A stretch of 21,241 bases of DNA, taken from IMG/VR virus record IMGVR_UViG_3300009154_000332, positions 1 through 21,241 of that record; one strand, written 5' to 3'. How positions within the stretch are numbered: position 1 is the stretch's first letter; every line of letters starts with the position of its first letter. Below, piece after piece: positions 6,979-14,581 of the stretch. Source of the stretch: a virus. A model generated the notes under the pieces. It searched no databases, was not told the DNA's origin, and saw nothing but the letters and a program-made list of their open reading frames with translations. The position numbers were made by a program, and so were the translations under genes.

Positions 6979-7466
6979 TCGAGCTATTTCTAAAGAACGA
7001 CCCAGTGGCCGCTTGCCAGGCAATGATCGCCCGGTTCGATGAGTTTCCGCGGCACATCGCCAGAAAGCACATTCAAGCGTCGATGCGGCGGGCTATCAAA
7101 AACGGAATCCCGGTAATGCGGTCTGTTACGCCTCCGGTCGGTGTTCGCCGAGGCCGCCGCAAGAAGGGCGAGAAGCGATCGACAGGTGCCCTGCGTCGAT
7201 CAGTCACCACTAAGGCCAAATACGTTGCCAAGCCTGGCTACGGGGCCGTGTACGGCGTGATTGGCTACAAGGGCGGCTTTGAGTCTCGCAAAGCGATCTG
7301 GCTGCAGTACGGCACACGCCGAGGTCTTGCATCGCGGCAGATGCTTGAGCAGTTCCATCGGCAATACGACAACGTGTCGCTGGCCAGGCTGACGACCGAG
7401 CTGGCCGTTGGCATCGAGAAGGCTGCAGCAGAACTGGCAGCCGGAAAGAACCCCGGAAGGAAATAA
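6975..7466 (+). CDS. HK97 gp10-like tail/neck protein
   Basis: A protein of 163 aa starting at GTG 6975 in a GTGA overlap, with GAGGAG upstream. It has an amphipathic N-terminal helix, a very basic middle ('GVRRGRRKKGEKRS'), then 'STGALRRSVTTKA' and 'WLQYGTRRG', the last like the 'E-x-GT' segment of gp10-family proteins. The C-terminus is a helix rich in Ala and Glu. Position between head closure and the DUF3168-like gene is the standard one for this family. Exact role (neck or tail completion) is inferred from family and order. Confidence 0.75.
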   Translation: MIELFLKNDPVAACQAMIARFDEFPRHIARKHIQASMRRAIKNGIPVMRSVTPPVGVRRGRRKKGEKRSTGALRRSVTTKAKYVAKPGYGAVYGVIGYKGGFESRKAIWLQYGTRRGLASRQMLEQFHRQYDNVSLARLTTELAVGIEKAAAELAAGKNPGRK

Positions 7467-7865
7467 ATGCCAAACCCAGAGCAGTGGCTCAAAGTTGCAA
7501 TCGAGGCCGCCGGCGGCTGTCTGGCCTGGCCGATGGAGGCGCCCGAGAGTGCCGCCCTGCCATACGTGATTTACGGCCGGACGTCGACGCAGCGCGAGAC
7601 GATTATGGCCGGCGTGACGCCTATCAACGTCAACCCGTCGGCCACATTCTCAGTCCTGCTTTATGCGTCTACCTACTCTGGCGTTAAGTCGCTTGCCGAC
7701 TCTGTTCGCGTCGCTCTGCACAACTTCAACGGCACCGCAAACGGCGTGACAATCCGCGAGTGCCTGATCACTGAGGAGCGCGACGGATCGCCGGACTACC
7801 TCGACGGCCAGGACAAGCCCACATATAGCGTCGAACACACGTACCAGATCCGCTGGGAGGAGTAG
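7467..7865 (+). CDS. Tail completion / tail terminator protein, DUF3168-like
   Basis: A protein of 132 aa whose ATG directly follows the TAA of the previous gene. The sequence fits the DUF3168 / gpU-like type: an N-terminal helix, 'LPYVIYGRTSTQR', 'ATFSVLLYASTYSGVKSLAD' followed by a helix, and a terminal strand 'TYSVEHTYQIRWEE'. Such proteins form the ring that ends tail-tube polymerisation and joins it to the head. Length and order match the family. Confidence 0.75.
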   Translation: MPNPEQWLKVAIEAAGGCLAWPMEAPESAALPYVIYGRTSTQRETIMAGVTPINVNPSATFSVLLYASTYSGVKSLADSVRVALHNFNGTANGVTIRECLITEERDGSPDYLDGQDKPTYSVEHTYQIRWEE

Positions 7866-7867
7866 CC

Positions 7868-8212
7868 ATGCCGGCAGTTGCTGATTCACAGGGAACGACG
7901 TTCACGTTTAACAGCGTCACGTTTGTCGCCAAGAACGTGAAGGTCAAACGTACGGCGGCGTACATCGACGTCACGCCTCTCTCGGCGACCGCCGGATCGA
8001 CTCGCATCCTGCAGGTCGCCCCGCTCGTCGACGGCGACCAGATCACCTGCGAATACATGGGCACGACTGCCCCTGCCCGCGGCACTGCCGCCGCGATCAC
8101 GTGCTCGACTCTCGGCATCAGCGGCACCGCAGTCTGTGAAGACTTTGAGCTGACTGCGGCTGTCGGCGAGCTGATCATGGGAAATGCCACGTTCAAGCTG
8201 ACCGGCACCTGA
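7868..8212 (+). CDS. Tail tube-like protein 1
   Basis: A protein of 114 aa. It is beta-rich and low in charge, opening with 'SQGTTFTFNSVTFVAKNVKV' and containing 'YIDVTPLSATAGSTRILQ', which suits a tail tube protomer fold. The next gene opens in the same way (SQG-x4-FN-x-V), so the two appear to be paralogues. Position just after the tail completion gene and before the chaperone genes is where the major tail protein is expected. Which of the two is the main tube protein cannot be told from sequence. Confidence 0.65.
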   Translation: MPAVADSQGTTFTFNSVTFVAKNVKVKRTAAYIDVTPLSATAGSTRILQVAPLVDGDQITCEYMGTTAPARGTAAAITCSTLGISGTAVCEDFELTAAVGELIMGNATFKLTGT

Positions 8213-8230
8213 TTGGCCGGGAGGTGACCC

Positions 8231-8623
8231 GTGCCGAATATCCCAAACAGTCAGGGCGCAGTTCTGTATTTCAACGGCGTCGAGCTTGGCGTCTTGCAGA
8301 ACGTAGCGCCGTCGTTTGCTGTCGGCAACAAACACGAAGTTACGAGCATGCGGTCCCCCGTCGCGGGCTTTGGCCAGAACGCTCGCGTGCTCAAGCAATA
8401 CAACGTGACGAGCATTGAGCCCGGCACGATCACGGCTCGTTTTCTAGGCTCGCCAGACCTTGCAAGAAACGACATCGGAGGCCCCGGCTTCCTGTCGTTT
8501 GAGTGGGGCTCGGACGCGACTCTGAGCGGCCAGGCGTTTCTTGAAACGCTTGACGCTGAGTTTGCCAAGGGCGAGTTGATCCAGTGGGCTGCTGTGTTTC
8601 AGTTCTCGGGGTTTGACGCGTAA
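8231..8623 (+). CDS. Tail tube-like protein 2 (probable paralogue of the preceding one)
   Basis: A protein of 130 aa. GTG 8231 sits 3 bases after a very strong ribosome site (GGGAGGTGA, 8219-8227), so high expression is likely. It shares the opening 'SQGAVLYFNGVELGVLQNV' pattern with the previous gene and a later 'T-E/G-x-M...G...R-I/V-L-x-x' segment. The C-terminus ends in a beta strand 'LIQWAAVFQFSGFDA'. A tandem pair of tube-like genes may give a mixed tube, or one may serve a special ring such as the distal end. Confidence 0.6.
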   Translation: MPNIPNSQGAVLYFNGVELGVLQNVAPSFAVGNKHEVTSMRSPVAGFGQNARVLKQYNVTSIEPGTITARFLGSPDLARNDIGGPGFLSFEWGSDATLSGQAFLETLDAEFAKGELIQWAAVFQFSGFDA

Positions 8624-8632
8624 GGAAACAAC

Positions 8633-8977
8633 ATGGGACTGGCAGAAGATATTCTTGGCATCGACGACATCCGCCCGCCGCAGAAGCTGCACGTTAAGGC
8701 ATGGGGGCGCGAGGTTTACCTCCTCGACCCGACCGCAGACATCCGCGACGAGTGGGAAATCTACTGCAGCACCAACCAAGGCAAGCGTGCGAGCTGGCGG
8801 GCGAAGCTGGCAAGCCTGCTGCTGTGCGATGAGCAAGGCACGCGGCTGTTCACGACCGACGCAGACGTGGCCAAGCTCGGCAAGAAGAACGCGCGGGCCA
8901 TGCACGAGATCTGGCAGGCAGGACAGAAGCTACTGTCGATCACCGACGAGGAAATTGAGGAACTCGAAAAAAACTGA
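8633..8977 (+). CDS. Tail assembly chaperone G
   Basis: A protein of 114 aa from ATG 8633 with AAGGA upstream. It is charged and helical, with 'HVKAWGREVYLLDPTADIRDEWE' type features seen in gpG-like chaperones and a C-terminal acidic helix 'TDEEIEELEKN'. Its last two sense codons and the A before them form the slippery heptamer A AAA AAC, immediately ahead of TGA. The normal product ends here. A fraction should shift frame to make GT. G and GT coat the tape measure protein and recruit tube protein during tail assembly. Confidence 0.8.
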   Translation: MGLAEDILGIDDIRPPQKLHVKAWGREVYLLDPTADIRDEWEIYCSTNQGKRASWRAKLASLLLCDEQGTRLFTTDADVAKLGKKNARAMHEIWQAGQKLLSITDEEIEELEKN

Positions 8978-9300
8978 GGAGCCGGCCGGACGACGTATTC
9001 GTCTACAGGCTGGCCCTCGAGCTCGGAATACCAAACCCGGAGGGATGGAAGCGGCGGCTGACGCTGCGGCAGTTGAGGAAGTGGATGGCCTATTGGCGTG
9101 TCGAGCCTTTTGGAGACAAGTGGCGGATGGCCGCCAGGACGTCACTCACAGCTGCGGCCGGAATGGGCGCGAAGGCAGACCCGGAGGCCGAGGAGCGATT
9201 CTTGCCTAGCTACAGAGACAAGCCGCAGACCGAGGAAGAACTGAGACGTGAGCTCATGAAGATCCCAGCATTCCGAGAGCAAATGCAGAAGGGCGAATAG
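8633..9300 (+). CDS. Tail assembly chaperone GT made by -1 frameshifting (join 8633-8974, 8974-9300)
   Basis: After AAC at 8972-8974, slipping back one base lets reading continue as CTG AGG AGC for 108 more codons, giving about 222 aa. The T part has no start of its own before ATG 9073. Yet the conserved-looking region begins well before that: 'DVFVYRLALELGIPN' and then 'LRQLRKWMAYWRVEPFGD'. That resembles the T-domain motif of phage tail chaperones (arginine-glutamine, 'W-M-A-Y-x-R-x-E-P-x-G'). This shows the frame is translated through the slip site and not from 9073. The end overlaps the tape measure start by one base. Confidence 0.85.
8968..9014 (+). promoter_or_regulatory. Programmed -1 ribosomal frameshift signal
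   Basis: The slippery heptamer A AAA AAC lies at 8968-8974 in the correct phase. The spacer is 6 nt (8975-8980). The hairpin has an outer 7-bp helix, 8981-8987 with 9008-9014 (one G-U), and an inner 6-bp helix, 8988-8993 with 8999-9004 (one G-U). It has a 5-nt loop and a 3-nt bulge on the 3' side. A GAGGA at 8957-8961 upstream may act as the internal Shine-Dalgarno stimulator known from dnaX. I paired the bases by hand and computed no energies. Confidence 0.8.
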
Positions 9301-10835
9301 TGGCAACGATCGGAAAAGTATCCGCTGTGTTCTCTGCCAGCACCGCAGGCCTCAAGTCTGGCGTCAACGAGGCTTCTGCGTCTTTTAAAAAGCTGTCTGC
9401 CGACGTTGCATCGCTGCGTTCTAAAATGGGTACGCTCATGGCGATTCAGGGTGCCAAGCTGTTCGGCCAAGTGGCGTCAGCGGCGAGAGATGCCGCCATG
9501 TCGTTGGTGAATATGGGTTCTGCCCAATCGGAGACGATAGACAAGACAAGCAAGCTCAGCCGGCGGCTCGGAATGACATACGGCGAGCTCTCGGGGCTAG
9601 CTCTTGCTGGCGATCTGGCTGGCGTGTCGATGGATCAGATTGGAGTGGCGGCTACAAAGGCGGACGTGGCGTTCGTCAAGGCCGCACAAGGCTCCAAGCA
9701 GGCCCAGTCAGCCTTAGCTGGCGTCGGGCTGTCTGTCGACCAGCTCCAGAACAAAACGCCGGCAGAGCGTTTTAAGATGATGGCAGACGCAATCGCTGGG
9801 TTGCCTACTCCAGCCGAGAGGGCCAGGGCATCTATTCAGTTGTTTGGCAAAAGTGGTGCCGACTTGCTGCCGCTGTTCGATGGCGGCGCCGGATCAATCC
9901 GCAAGGCAACAGAAGAGGCCGAGCGGTTCGGGCTGGCCCTGACAGACGAGCAGGGCGTGGCCGTGGAGGGAATGAACGACGCGTTCACGCGAGCGTACCA
10001 AGCCGTTCAAGGCGTCGTCGGCCAGGTCGTGGCCTACCTTGCCCCTGCCCTGCAGGGTGTCACCGACACGTTTACCAACCTCATTGGAGGAATTGGCGGC
10101 GCGAACATTGGCCAGTTCATCGGCGAAGGAATCATCGCCGGTGCTGAGTTTTTCGCTACGGTGGCCGATTCGATCATCTCGGGCCTGACGTCTGTCTGGG
10201 AGTTTGTGTCCACGGTCGTCGAGCAGTTCGGTGGTGTGACTTCTCTTTTCAGCGCGGCCGGCTCGGCATTGCAGGCAGTATGGTACGCGGGCGAGGCGGT
10301 GTTTAAGGGCATTGGCGTGATCCTAATGCAGTCGGTTGCTAACTGGGCTGGGCTGCTTGCTGAACTGCCGCAAGCCGTAGTTGGGTCTGGCTGGGCTGAG
10401 TTTGGGAAATCCATGGAAGCGTCTGCCGGGAAGCTCGCCCGAGAGGCTGAAGCGGCCGGTGGCAAGGCAGCCAACAGCGCGCTCAATGTTGTCGGCATGG
10501 GTGACAAAGGGTCCGTCGGTGCTGCTGCACTTAAGGGGCCTATTTCAACAATTCTCGAAGACGCGGCGAGGGCCTCTCGCGACGCCGCCGCCACAAAGAA
10601 CGTCGCGCCGCCAACAACGGTTCCGCAGAAGCCAGCGGCAGAGCCTGTCGGGGCCTCAACCCAACAGCTCAAGGGCACAGACAGCCGGTCAAAGGAAGGC
10701 ATGGCCGAGATGTTCCGCCTGATGCGGAGTACGGGCGACGACGTGCAGGAGCAGCAGCTCGGCGTGCTCGAGCAGATCCGCGATGCCGTCTCCGAAGGCG
10801 ACGGCATGGAAACAGTCGGCATTATGGGAGCGTGA
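9300..10835 (+). CDS. Tail tape measure protein
   Basis: A protein of 511 aa. GTG 9300 shares its G with the T-frame TAG. The N-terminus is helical with an Ala/Ser/Lys-rich pattern. It contains the tape-measure signature region 'SETIDKTSKLSRRLGMTYGE' and 'RARASIQLFGKSGADLLPL'. A central hydrophobic part (about 255-365) with 'LIGGIGGANIGQFIGEGI' would span the membrane on ejection. The C-terminal part is Ala/Pro-rich and disordered-looking. Tape length sets tail length at roughly 0.15 nm per residue, so this predicts a rather short tail of about 75 nm. It immediately follows the chaperone genes, as in lambda-like phages. Confidence 0.9.
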   Translation: MATIGKVSAVFSASTAGLKSGVNEASASFKKLSADVASLRSKMGTLMAIQGAKLFGQVASAARDAAMSLVNMGSAQSETIDKTSKLSRRLGMTYGELSGLALAGDLAGVSMDQIGVAATKADVAFVKAAQGSKQAQSALAGVGLSVDQLQNKTPAERFKMMADAIAGLPTPAERARASIQLFGKSGADLLPLFDGGAGSIRKATEEAERFGLALTDEQGVAVEGMNDAFTRAYQAVQGVVGQVVAYLAPALQGVTDTFTNLIGGIGGANIGQFIGEGIIAGAEFFATVADSIISGLTSVWEFVSTVVEQFGGVTSLFSAAGSALQAVWYAGEAVFKGIGVILMQSVANWAGLLAELPQAVVGSGWAEFGKSMEASAGKLAREAEAAGGKAANSALNVVGMGDKGSVGAAALKGPISTILEDAARASRDAAATKNVAPPTTVPQKPAAEPVGASTQQLKGTDSRSKEGMAEMFRLMRSTGDDVQEQQLGVLEQIRDAVSEGDGMETVGIMGA

Positions 10836-10838
10836 CGC

Positions 10839-11714
10839 ATGACAGTCGTTGCCTGTCTGGAAACCGCCCGCGGCACTGGCGTGAGCGGCAAGTTTGGCGA
10901 ATCGTTCACGTTCACACGCAAGTGGATTGTGCGGGTCGACTCACCGCTGACTCCGCGGACGCTGATCTCTCGCGCTCCTGGCATTGTGTTTGGTGCTGGC
11001 CATCCAGACTTTGCCAGCCACAAGGCAATGGAGTTCGACTGCACAGAGGAGAGCGGCGACGGGATGATGTGGTCGATCACCGTGCGTTACTACATTCCGC
11101 CGGTCGAAAAAACGCCTGACCCTGCTACCGGCATGCCGAAAGACAGTTGGTCTGGAAGCGGCACGACGATCACCATCCCGGTCTTTGAGGATAAGGACGG
11201 GGGCAAGATCATCAACTCCGCAAAAGACCCGCTTGAGGGTGCCGAGCGCGAGTCGAGCGAGTTCACGCTCAACCTGACCAAGTGCTACTCAGACCTGGCG
11301 TGGTCTCCGATTGCTAAGGCGCAATCCAACACGGTCAACAGCTCGACGTGGAACGGCTCGCCGGCCAGGACGTGGAAGGTGGCGTTCAGGGGCGCTTCCA
11401 AGAAGGAGGCCACCTCGAGCTCGGACGACACGACCAAGCCTTACTGGGAAACCACGTGGGAGTTCTGCTACCGCGAGGAGACGTGGGACTACAAGCCATG
11501 GGACGTGGGGTTTAATCAGCTTGTTACGAGCGACGGAACGCCGTCTTCGTCTGGCACGAAGCGGGCCGCTGTGCTGGGGGCTGACAAGAAGCCCGTCAAA
11601 TCGCCCGTGGCACTTATCAACGGCGTGGCTAAGGATGCCGGCTCTGCCCCCAGCGCGCTCACGTTCAAGCTCTACCAAGAAACAAACTTCTCCGTCTTTG
11701 GGACGCCAGGCTAA
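10839..11714 (+). CDS. Tail protein downstream of tape measure, unknown (distal-tail candidate)
   Basis: A protein of 291 aa with GGGAGCG ahead of ATG 10839, three bases after the tape measure stop. The sequence is mostly beta ('FGESFTFTRKWIVRVDS', 'MMWSITVRYYIPPV', 'WETTWEFCYREETWDYKPW') and rich in Trp and Tyr. No motif gives a family. The place right after the tape measure is that of distal-tail or tail-tip proteins such as Dit, so a tail-tip role is inferred from order only. Confidence 0.7.
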   Translation: MTVVACLETARGTGVSGKFGESFTFTRKWIVRVDSPLTPRTLISRAPGIVFGAGHPDFASHKAMEFDCTEESGDGMMWSITVRYYIPPVEKTPDPATGMPKDSWSGSGTTITIPVFEDKDGGKIINSAKDPLEGAERESSEFTLNLTKCYSDLAWSPIAKAQSNTVNSSTWNGSPARTWKVAFRGASKKEATSSSDDTTKPYWETTWEFCYREETWDYKPWDVGFNQLVTSDGTPSSSGTKRAAVLGADKKPVKSPVALINGVAKDAGSAPSALTFKLYQETNFSVFGTPG

Positions 11715-12139
11715 TGGCCAAGCCACCGCGACAATCTGGGCGGAAGGTGACCTTCACGCCGGAGGCCGCCGAGCGGATCGCTCGCGCCGTCGTGGCAGTC
11801 GAGAAAGGCGACCGCTCGATTGATGCTGCCGGCCGCCAGTCGGCTGCTGGCGACGACGCCCTGGTCCGTGGCACGTTCACGGGCTCGTGGGACAAGGGCG
11901 CGACGAAAACTGTCACAGACGCCACGCTGTCGGCGGTGACATACACGGCCAAGAACTACGTGGCCTCGCTGCTACCGTCCGGCACCATGCCTTGCCAAAT
12001 CGCTTACGTCGCCGGCGAGTGGGTGCTGATCGCGTGGGATTGGACTGGCCTGTCCGGCTACAGCGGCTCGACGCAGCAAGTTCTGACGCACAACACGAGC
12101 GGCCAACTCGTCTGGGTCTCCACCACGGCCTGCACATAA
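11714..12139 (+). CDS. Small tail-region protein, unknown
   Basis: A protein of 141 aa in a TAATG junction with its neighbour. Residues 1-50 are charged and helical ('FTPEAAERIARAVVAVEKGD'). From about 51 there is a beta domain with many Thr and Trp ('VLIAWDWTGLSGYSGSTQQ'). The layout (helical anchor, then a small beta head) suits a tail-tip accessory protein. No family is recognised. It ends in another TAATG overlap. Confidence 0.65.
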   Translation: MAKPPRQSGRKVTFTPEAAERIARAVVAVEKGDRSIDAAGRQSAAGDDALVRGTFTGSWDKGATKTVTDATLSAVTYTAKNYVASLLPSGTMPCQIAYVAGEWVLIAWDWTGLSGYSGSTQQVLTHNTSGQLVWVSTTACT

Positions 12140-12945
12140 TGCCACTTGCCACCAAAAACGGATCGCTCATTGTCAAGGACGGCGGCATTGCAGAGAACTG
12201 CGACTGCTGCGGTAGGTGGTATTGCTATTGCGAAAACGATTGCAGCACAACGCCAGCGTGTTCGTATTGCCTTGGATCATGCCCGCCATATCGCGCACCA
12301 GAGAGTTTCACGGCCACGGTAACTGCGTCTGATTACGTCAATAGGATAATGGGCCGAGTCTACGCTAACATTAATGGAAATTCTGGAGCGGGAGTTGGAC
12401 TCACTAGTTATTTCAAGGGAAGCGCATTGTCTGGGACGCACACGCTCAGCCGAGTTAGCGCAACCCGATACGAGGCAAACCTTCCTGACAGCCCGGCGTG
12501 TTCGTCATCAGGAGTTGCAGCGTCTAGCATCTCTTTTGACTTAGCAAGCTGCTATTTCGCAGCCTCCGTGCGCGGACAATTTGAATCAAGCCTAGCTAGC
12601 TATCCTTCAGATACCGTTCCCCGCGCCGGTGCCGACCTAGGGTGCAGCACTCAGACTTGCCCGAACCCCTACTCATGCGCTACAGCAAGCTCATCATGGG
12701 TGTTAAGGAACTTCACGTCTTTTCCTTTCGGCAAGTTTGTTTCGTGTAATGAAATAACTTCCTCTTCTCCTGTTGTGTTCACGCTAACGCTACCAGAAAA
12801 ATGGTGGGCGGAAGGGTCATATGTCGGATTTGCCTTTACATCCTATCCGGGGTTTACAGGCCCATACGGGTATGTATCCGACCCAGTGGTATACGAGCAG
12901 ACTGGGTCTCGCACCGTCACCGTGTCTGTCGTTCCCAATTATTGA
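12139..12945 (+). CDS. Cysteine-rich tail protein 1, receptor-binding candidate
   Basis: A protein of 268 aa. Residues 21-48 hold nine cysteines (C21, C23, C24, C29, C31, C35, C41, C44, C48), a density typical of metal-binding or disulfide-knotted domains. The rest is a beta-rich, Ser/Tyr/Gly-rich domain with further paired cysteines near 'DLGCSTQTCPNPYSCA'. Base composition here is visibly lower in GC, with many A- and T-ending codons, unlike head and tube genes. That suggests horizontal exchange or relaxed selection, common for receptor-binding parts. No family is recognised. Start ATG is in a TAATG overlap. Confidence 0.65.
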   Translation: MPLATKNGSLIVKDGGIAENCDCCGRWYCYCENDCSTTPACSYCLGSCPPYRAPESFTATVTASDYVNRIMGRVYANINGNSGAGVGLTSYFKGSALSGTHTLSRVSATRYEANLPDSPACSSSGVAASSISFDLASCYFAASVRGQFESSLASYPSDTVPRAGADLGCSTQTCPNPYSCATASSSWVLRNFTSFPFGKFVSCNEITSSSPVVFTLTLPEKWWAEGSYVGFAFTSYPGFTGPYGYVSDPVVYEQTGSRTVTVSVVPNY

Positions 12946-12958
12946 CCGAGGCTGCTGA

Positions 12959-13747
12959 ATGCCGTGCAGAAAAGTTGCAACTTATAACGGGAAATATGGC
13001 GCAGGGAAACTTGATGGCGGCGGCGGCTACGCCACCGAAGCCGAGTGCAACCAAGCCTGCAAAGAGGGCGCGTGCTGCGAGGGCACGACGTGCAGCGTCA
13101 AGCCAGCGTGCCAGTGCCAAGGGACGGGGAAGACGTTCAAGGGCATCGGGACGGTGTGCAGCCCAAATCCGTGCGTGAACTGCCACGGGTGCGTAGCTCC
13201 TCATCCGACATATATGAACGTGACGTTTTCTCAGACTGCGCCCATCAGCGGCGGGTATCACCAATCTCTTATTGACCTGTCTGGCTCGTATTCCGTGCCG
13301 TCCAGCGGGTTTGGGAATGGAAACGCAGACATTGGATGTAATTTCTGCGGTCGATTTTCAAAAACGTATGCCAATGCTGTTGTGACTTCGTCAGGAACTT
13401 TCAGTTTGGTTGTGAATTATTTCATCATTGCTTCTATCTGGCGTGACTCTAAGTCGATTGGCATCGCCATGTACGGCGCGCAGATGAACGCTGGAGACGT
13501 TCAGGACCGAGGCCCCGGGATTTACCAATTCAGCGTCTCGACTGGTGGCTTATATGCCATGATTTCACCCAGTTGCGAATTTGCCAATGCCGAGCAATTG
13601 CAATCATTTGATTCATGCGAAGGAAACACATACCAAGCCGTGAGGGCCGGATGGACGGCAGCGTCTCCGACAAATAACAGTCAGTACCGCATAACCTTAA
13701 ATCAAGACGCAGTAGTGTGCGGGAGCTTTTCATGGGCGAAAGCGTAG
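12959..13747 (+). CDS. Cysteine-rich tail protein 2, receptor-binding candidate
   Basis: A protein of 262 aa. Twelve cysteines fall within the first 78 residues. Residues about 37-72 read GACC...GTTC...C-x-C...GKTFKGIGTVC...C, the pattern of short cysteine repeats I associate with planctomycete exported proteins ('ACC...G-x-C...C...G-x-F-x-G-x-GT-x-C'). The remainder is a beta-rich Ser/Gly/Tyr domain with three more Cys pairs. The GC content falls towards the 3' half. With gene 12139-12945 it forms a pair of the same layout: cysteine-rich head plus beta domain. A role in host recognition is inferred. Confidence 0.65.
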   Translation: MPCRKVATYNGKYGAGKLDGGGGYATEAECNQACKEGACCEGTTCSVKPACQCQGTGKTFKGIGTVCSPNPCVNCHGCVAPHPTYMNVTFSQTAPISGGYHQSLIDLSGSYSVPSSGFGNGNADIGCNFCGRFSKTYANAVVTSSGTFSLVVNYFIIASIWRDSKSIGIAMYGAQMNAGDVQDRGPGIYQFSVSTGGLYAMISPSCEFANAEQLQSFDSCEGNTYQAVRAGWTAASPTNNSQYRITLNQDAVVCGSFSWAKA

Positions 13748-14127
13748 CAGTTTGCGCTGGCGACGGTGAGGTTTGCAGCGCATGCCTTCACCCACTGCCA
13801 GCGGCGGGAGTCATTCGCGCATGCGGCGGTTTGTCGCACCGGCCGCTGCCAGAACTGCCAGCACCACCAGCGAGCGGCCCCGGCACCGAGCTAAAGAAGC
13901 TCCTCGCCAAGGTCGGCATCACCGCCACGCCCGACTGCGCGTGCAACGCCCGAGCCGCAGAGATGGACCGCCAGGGCGTCGAGTGGTGCGAGGCCAACCT
14001 AGACACGATCGTCGGCTGGCTCCGCGAGCAGGCCGAGGCTCGCGGGCTGCCGTTCCTCGACCTAGCCGGGCGGATGCTTGTGCGGCGGGCGATCAGCAAC
14101 GCCCGGAAAGCCGCTGGCGGCAGCTAG
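13732..14127 (+). CDS. GTELKKLL / CxCNARAxxMD-domain protein, unknown function
   Basis: A protein of 131 aa. ATG 13732 is preferred to GTG 13717 because GGGAG lies just ahead. It overlaps the previous gene by 16 bp. N-terminal cysteines (C8, C15, C18, C31) could bind metal. Residues about 48-127 are a domain I recognise but cannot name: 'GPGTELKKLLAKVGI', 'CACNARAAEMDRQGVEWCE' (C69, C71, C86) and 'TIVGWLREQAEARGLPF'. This domain appears in many phage and planctomycete proteins with no known function. The three fixed cysteines suggest a metal site. It is in the tail-tip region, which hints at an adhesion or envelope role. Confidence 0.7.
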   Translation: MGESVAVCAGDGEVCSACLHPLPAAGVIRACGGLSHRPLPELPAPPASGPGTELKKLLAKVGITATPDCACNARAAEMDRQGVEWCEANLDTIVGWLREQAEARGLPFLDLAGRMLVRRAISNARKAAGGS

Positions 14128-14194
14128 GCGAGACTTCAACGATCAACGCCCACAGCCACAATTCAGAGCCTAGACCCACCGCAGGAGCTCAGGC

Positions 14195-14581
14195 GTGGCC
14201 ACAGCGTTCGTCCAGACCCCGGCTGACATGTCGATTGAGTTCGTCGTCGGCGACGAGCTCAACGTCGGCCTGGCGTTCACCTCGAGCTCGACGCGAATCA
14301 ACCTGACTGGCTACACGCTGGAGGCCAAAGTCTTCCGGCCCGTGTTTGCCAACCCGGACGGCTCATTCAGCCAGGGGGCCTACACGGTCGGTGCCACGGC
14401 TGCCACGTTCACCGTATCGGCCGTATCGCTCAGCGGCGGCACCGTGAACATTGGTCTGACGGAAACACAGACGTCGGCCCTCAGTCCGGCCACCGGCTAC
14501 CGCTGGTACTTCCGGTGGGTCGACACGGCCGGCGTGACGCTGACCGTATTGTCTGGCACGTTCACCGCGAGGATTCCGTGA
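14195..14581 (+). CDS. BppU-like N-terminal-domain protein 1
   Basis: A protein of 128 aa from GTG 14195, with AGGAG upstream. The sequence resembles the N-terminal domain of baseplate upper proteins: 'VGDELNVGLAFTSSSTRINL', 'GYTLEAKVF', 'GTVNIGLTETQTSAL' and 'YRWYFRWVDTAGVTLTVLSG'. Such domains connect fibres to the baseplate. It stops in a GTGA overlap with the fibre gene, and a paralogue lies at 18478-18795, after the second fibre. Confidence 0.7.
   Translation: MATAFVQTPADMSIEFVVGDELNVGLAFTSSSTRINLTGYTLEAKVFRPVFANPDGSFSQGAYTVGATAATFTVSAVSLSGGTVNIGLTETQTSALSPATGYRWYFRWVDTAGVTLTVLSGTFTARIP

Noticed and set aside
9073-9300. T as an independent gene starting at ATG 9073
   Set aside because: The conserved T motif begins upstream of 9073 and no ribosome site precedes it; -1 frameshifting from 8974 explains it better.
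14128-14194. Promoter for the fibre operon in the 67-bp gap
   Set aside because: I see no credible -35/-10 pair; only the ribosome site of the next gene is clear.
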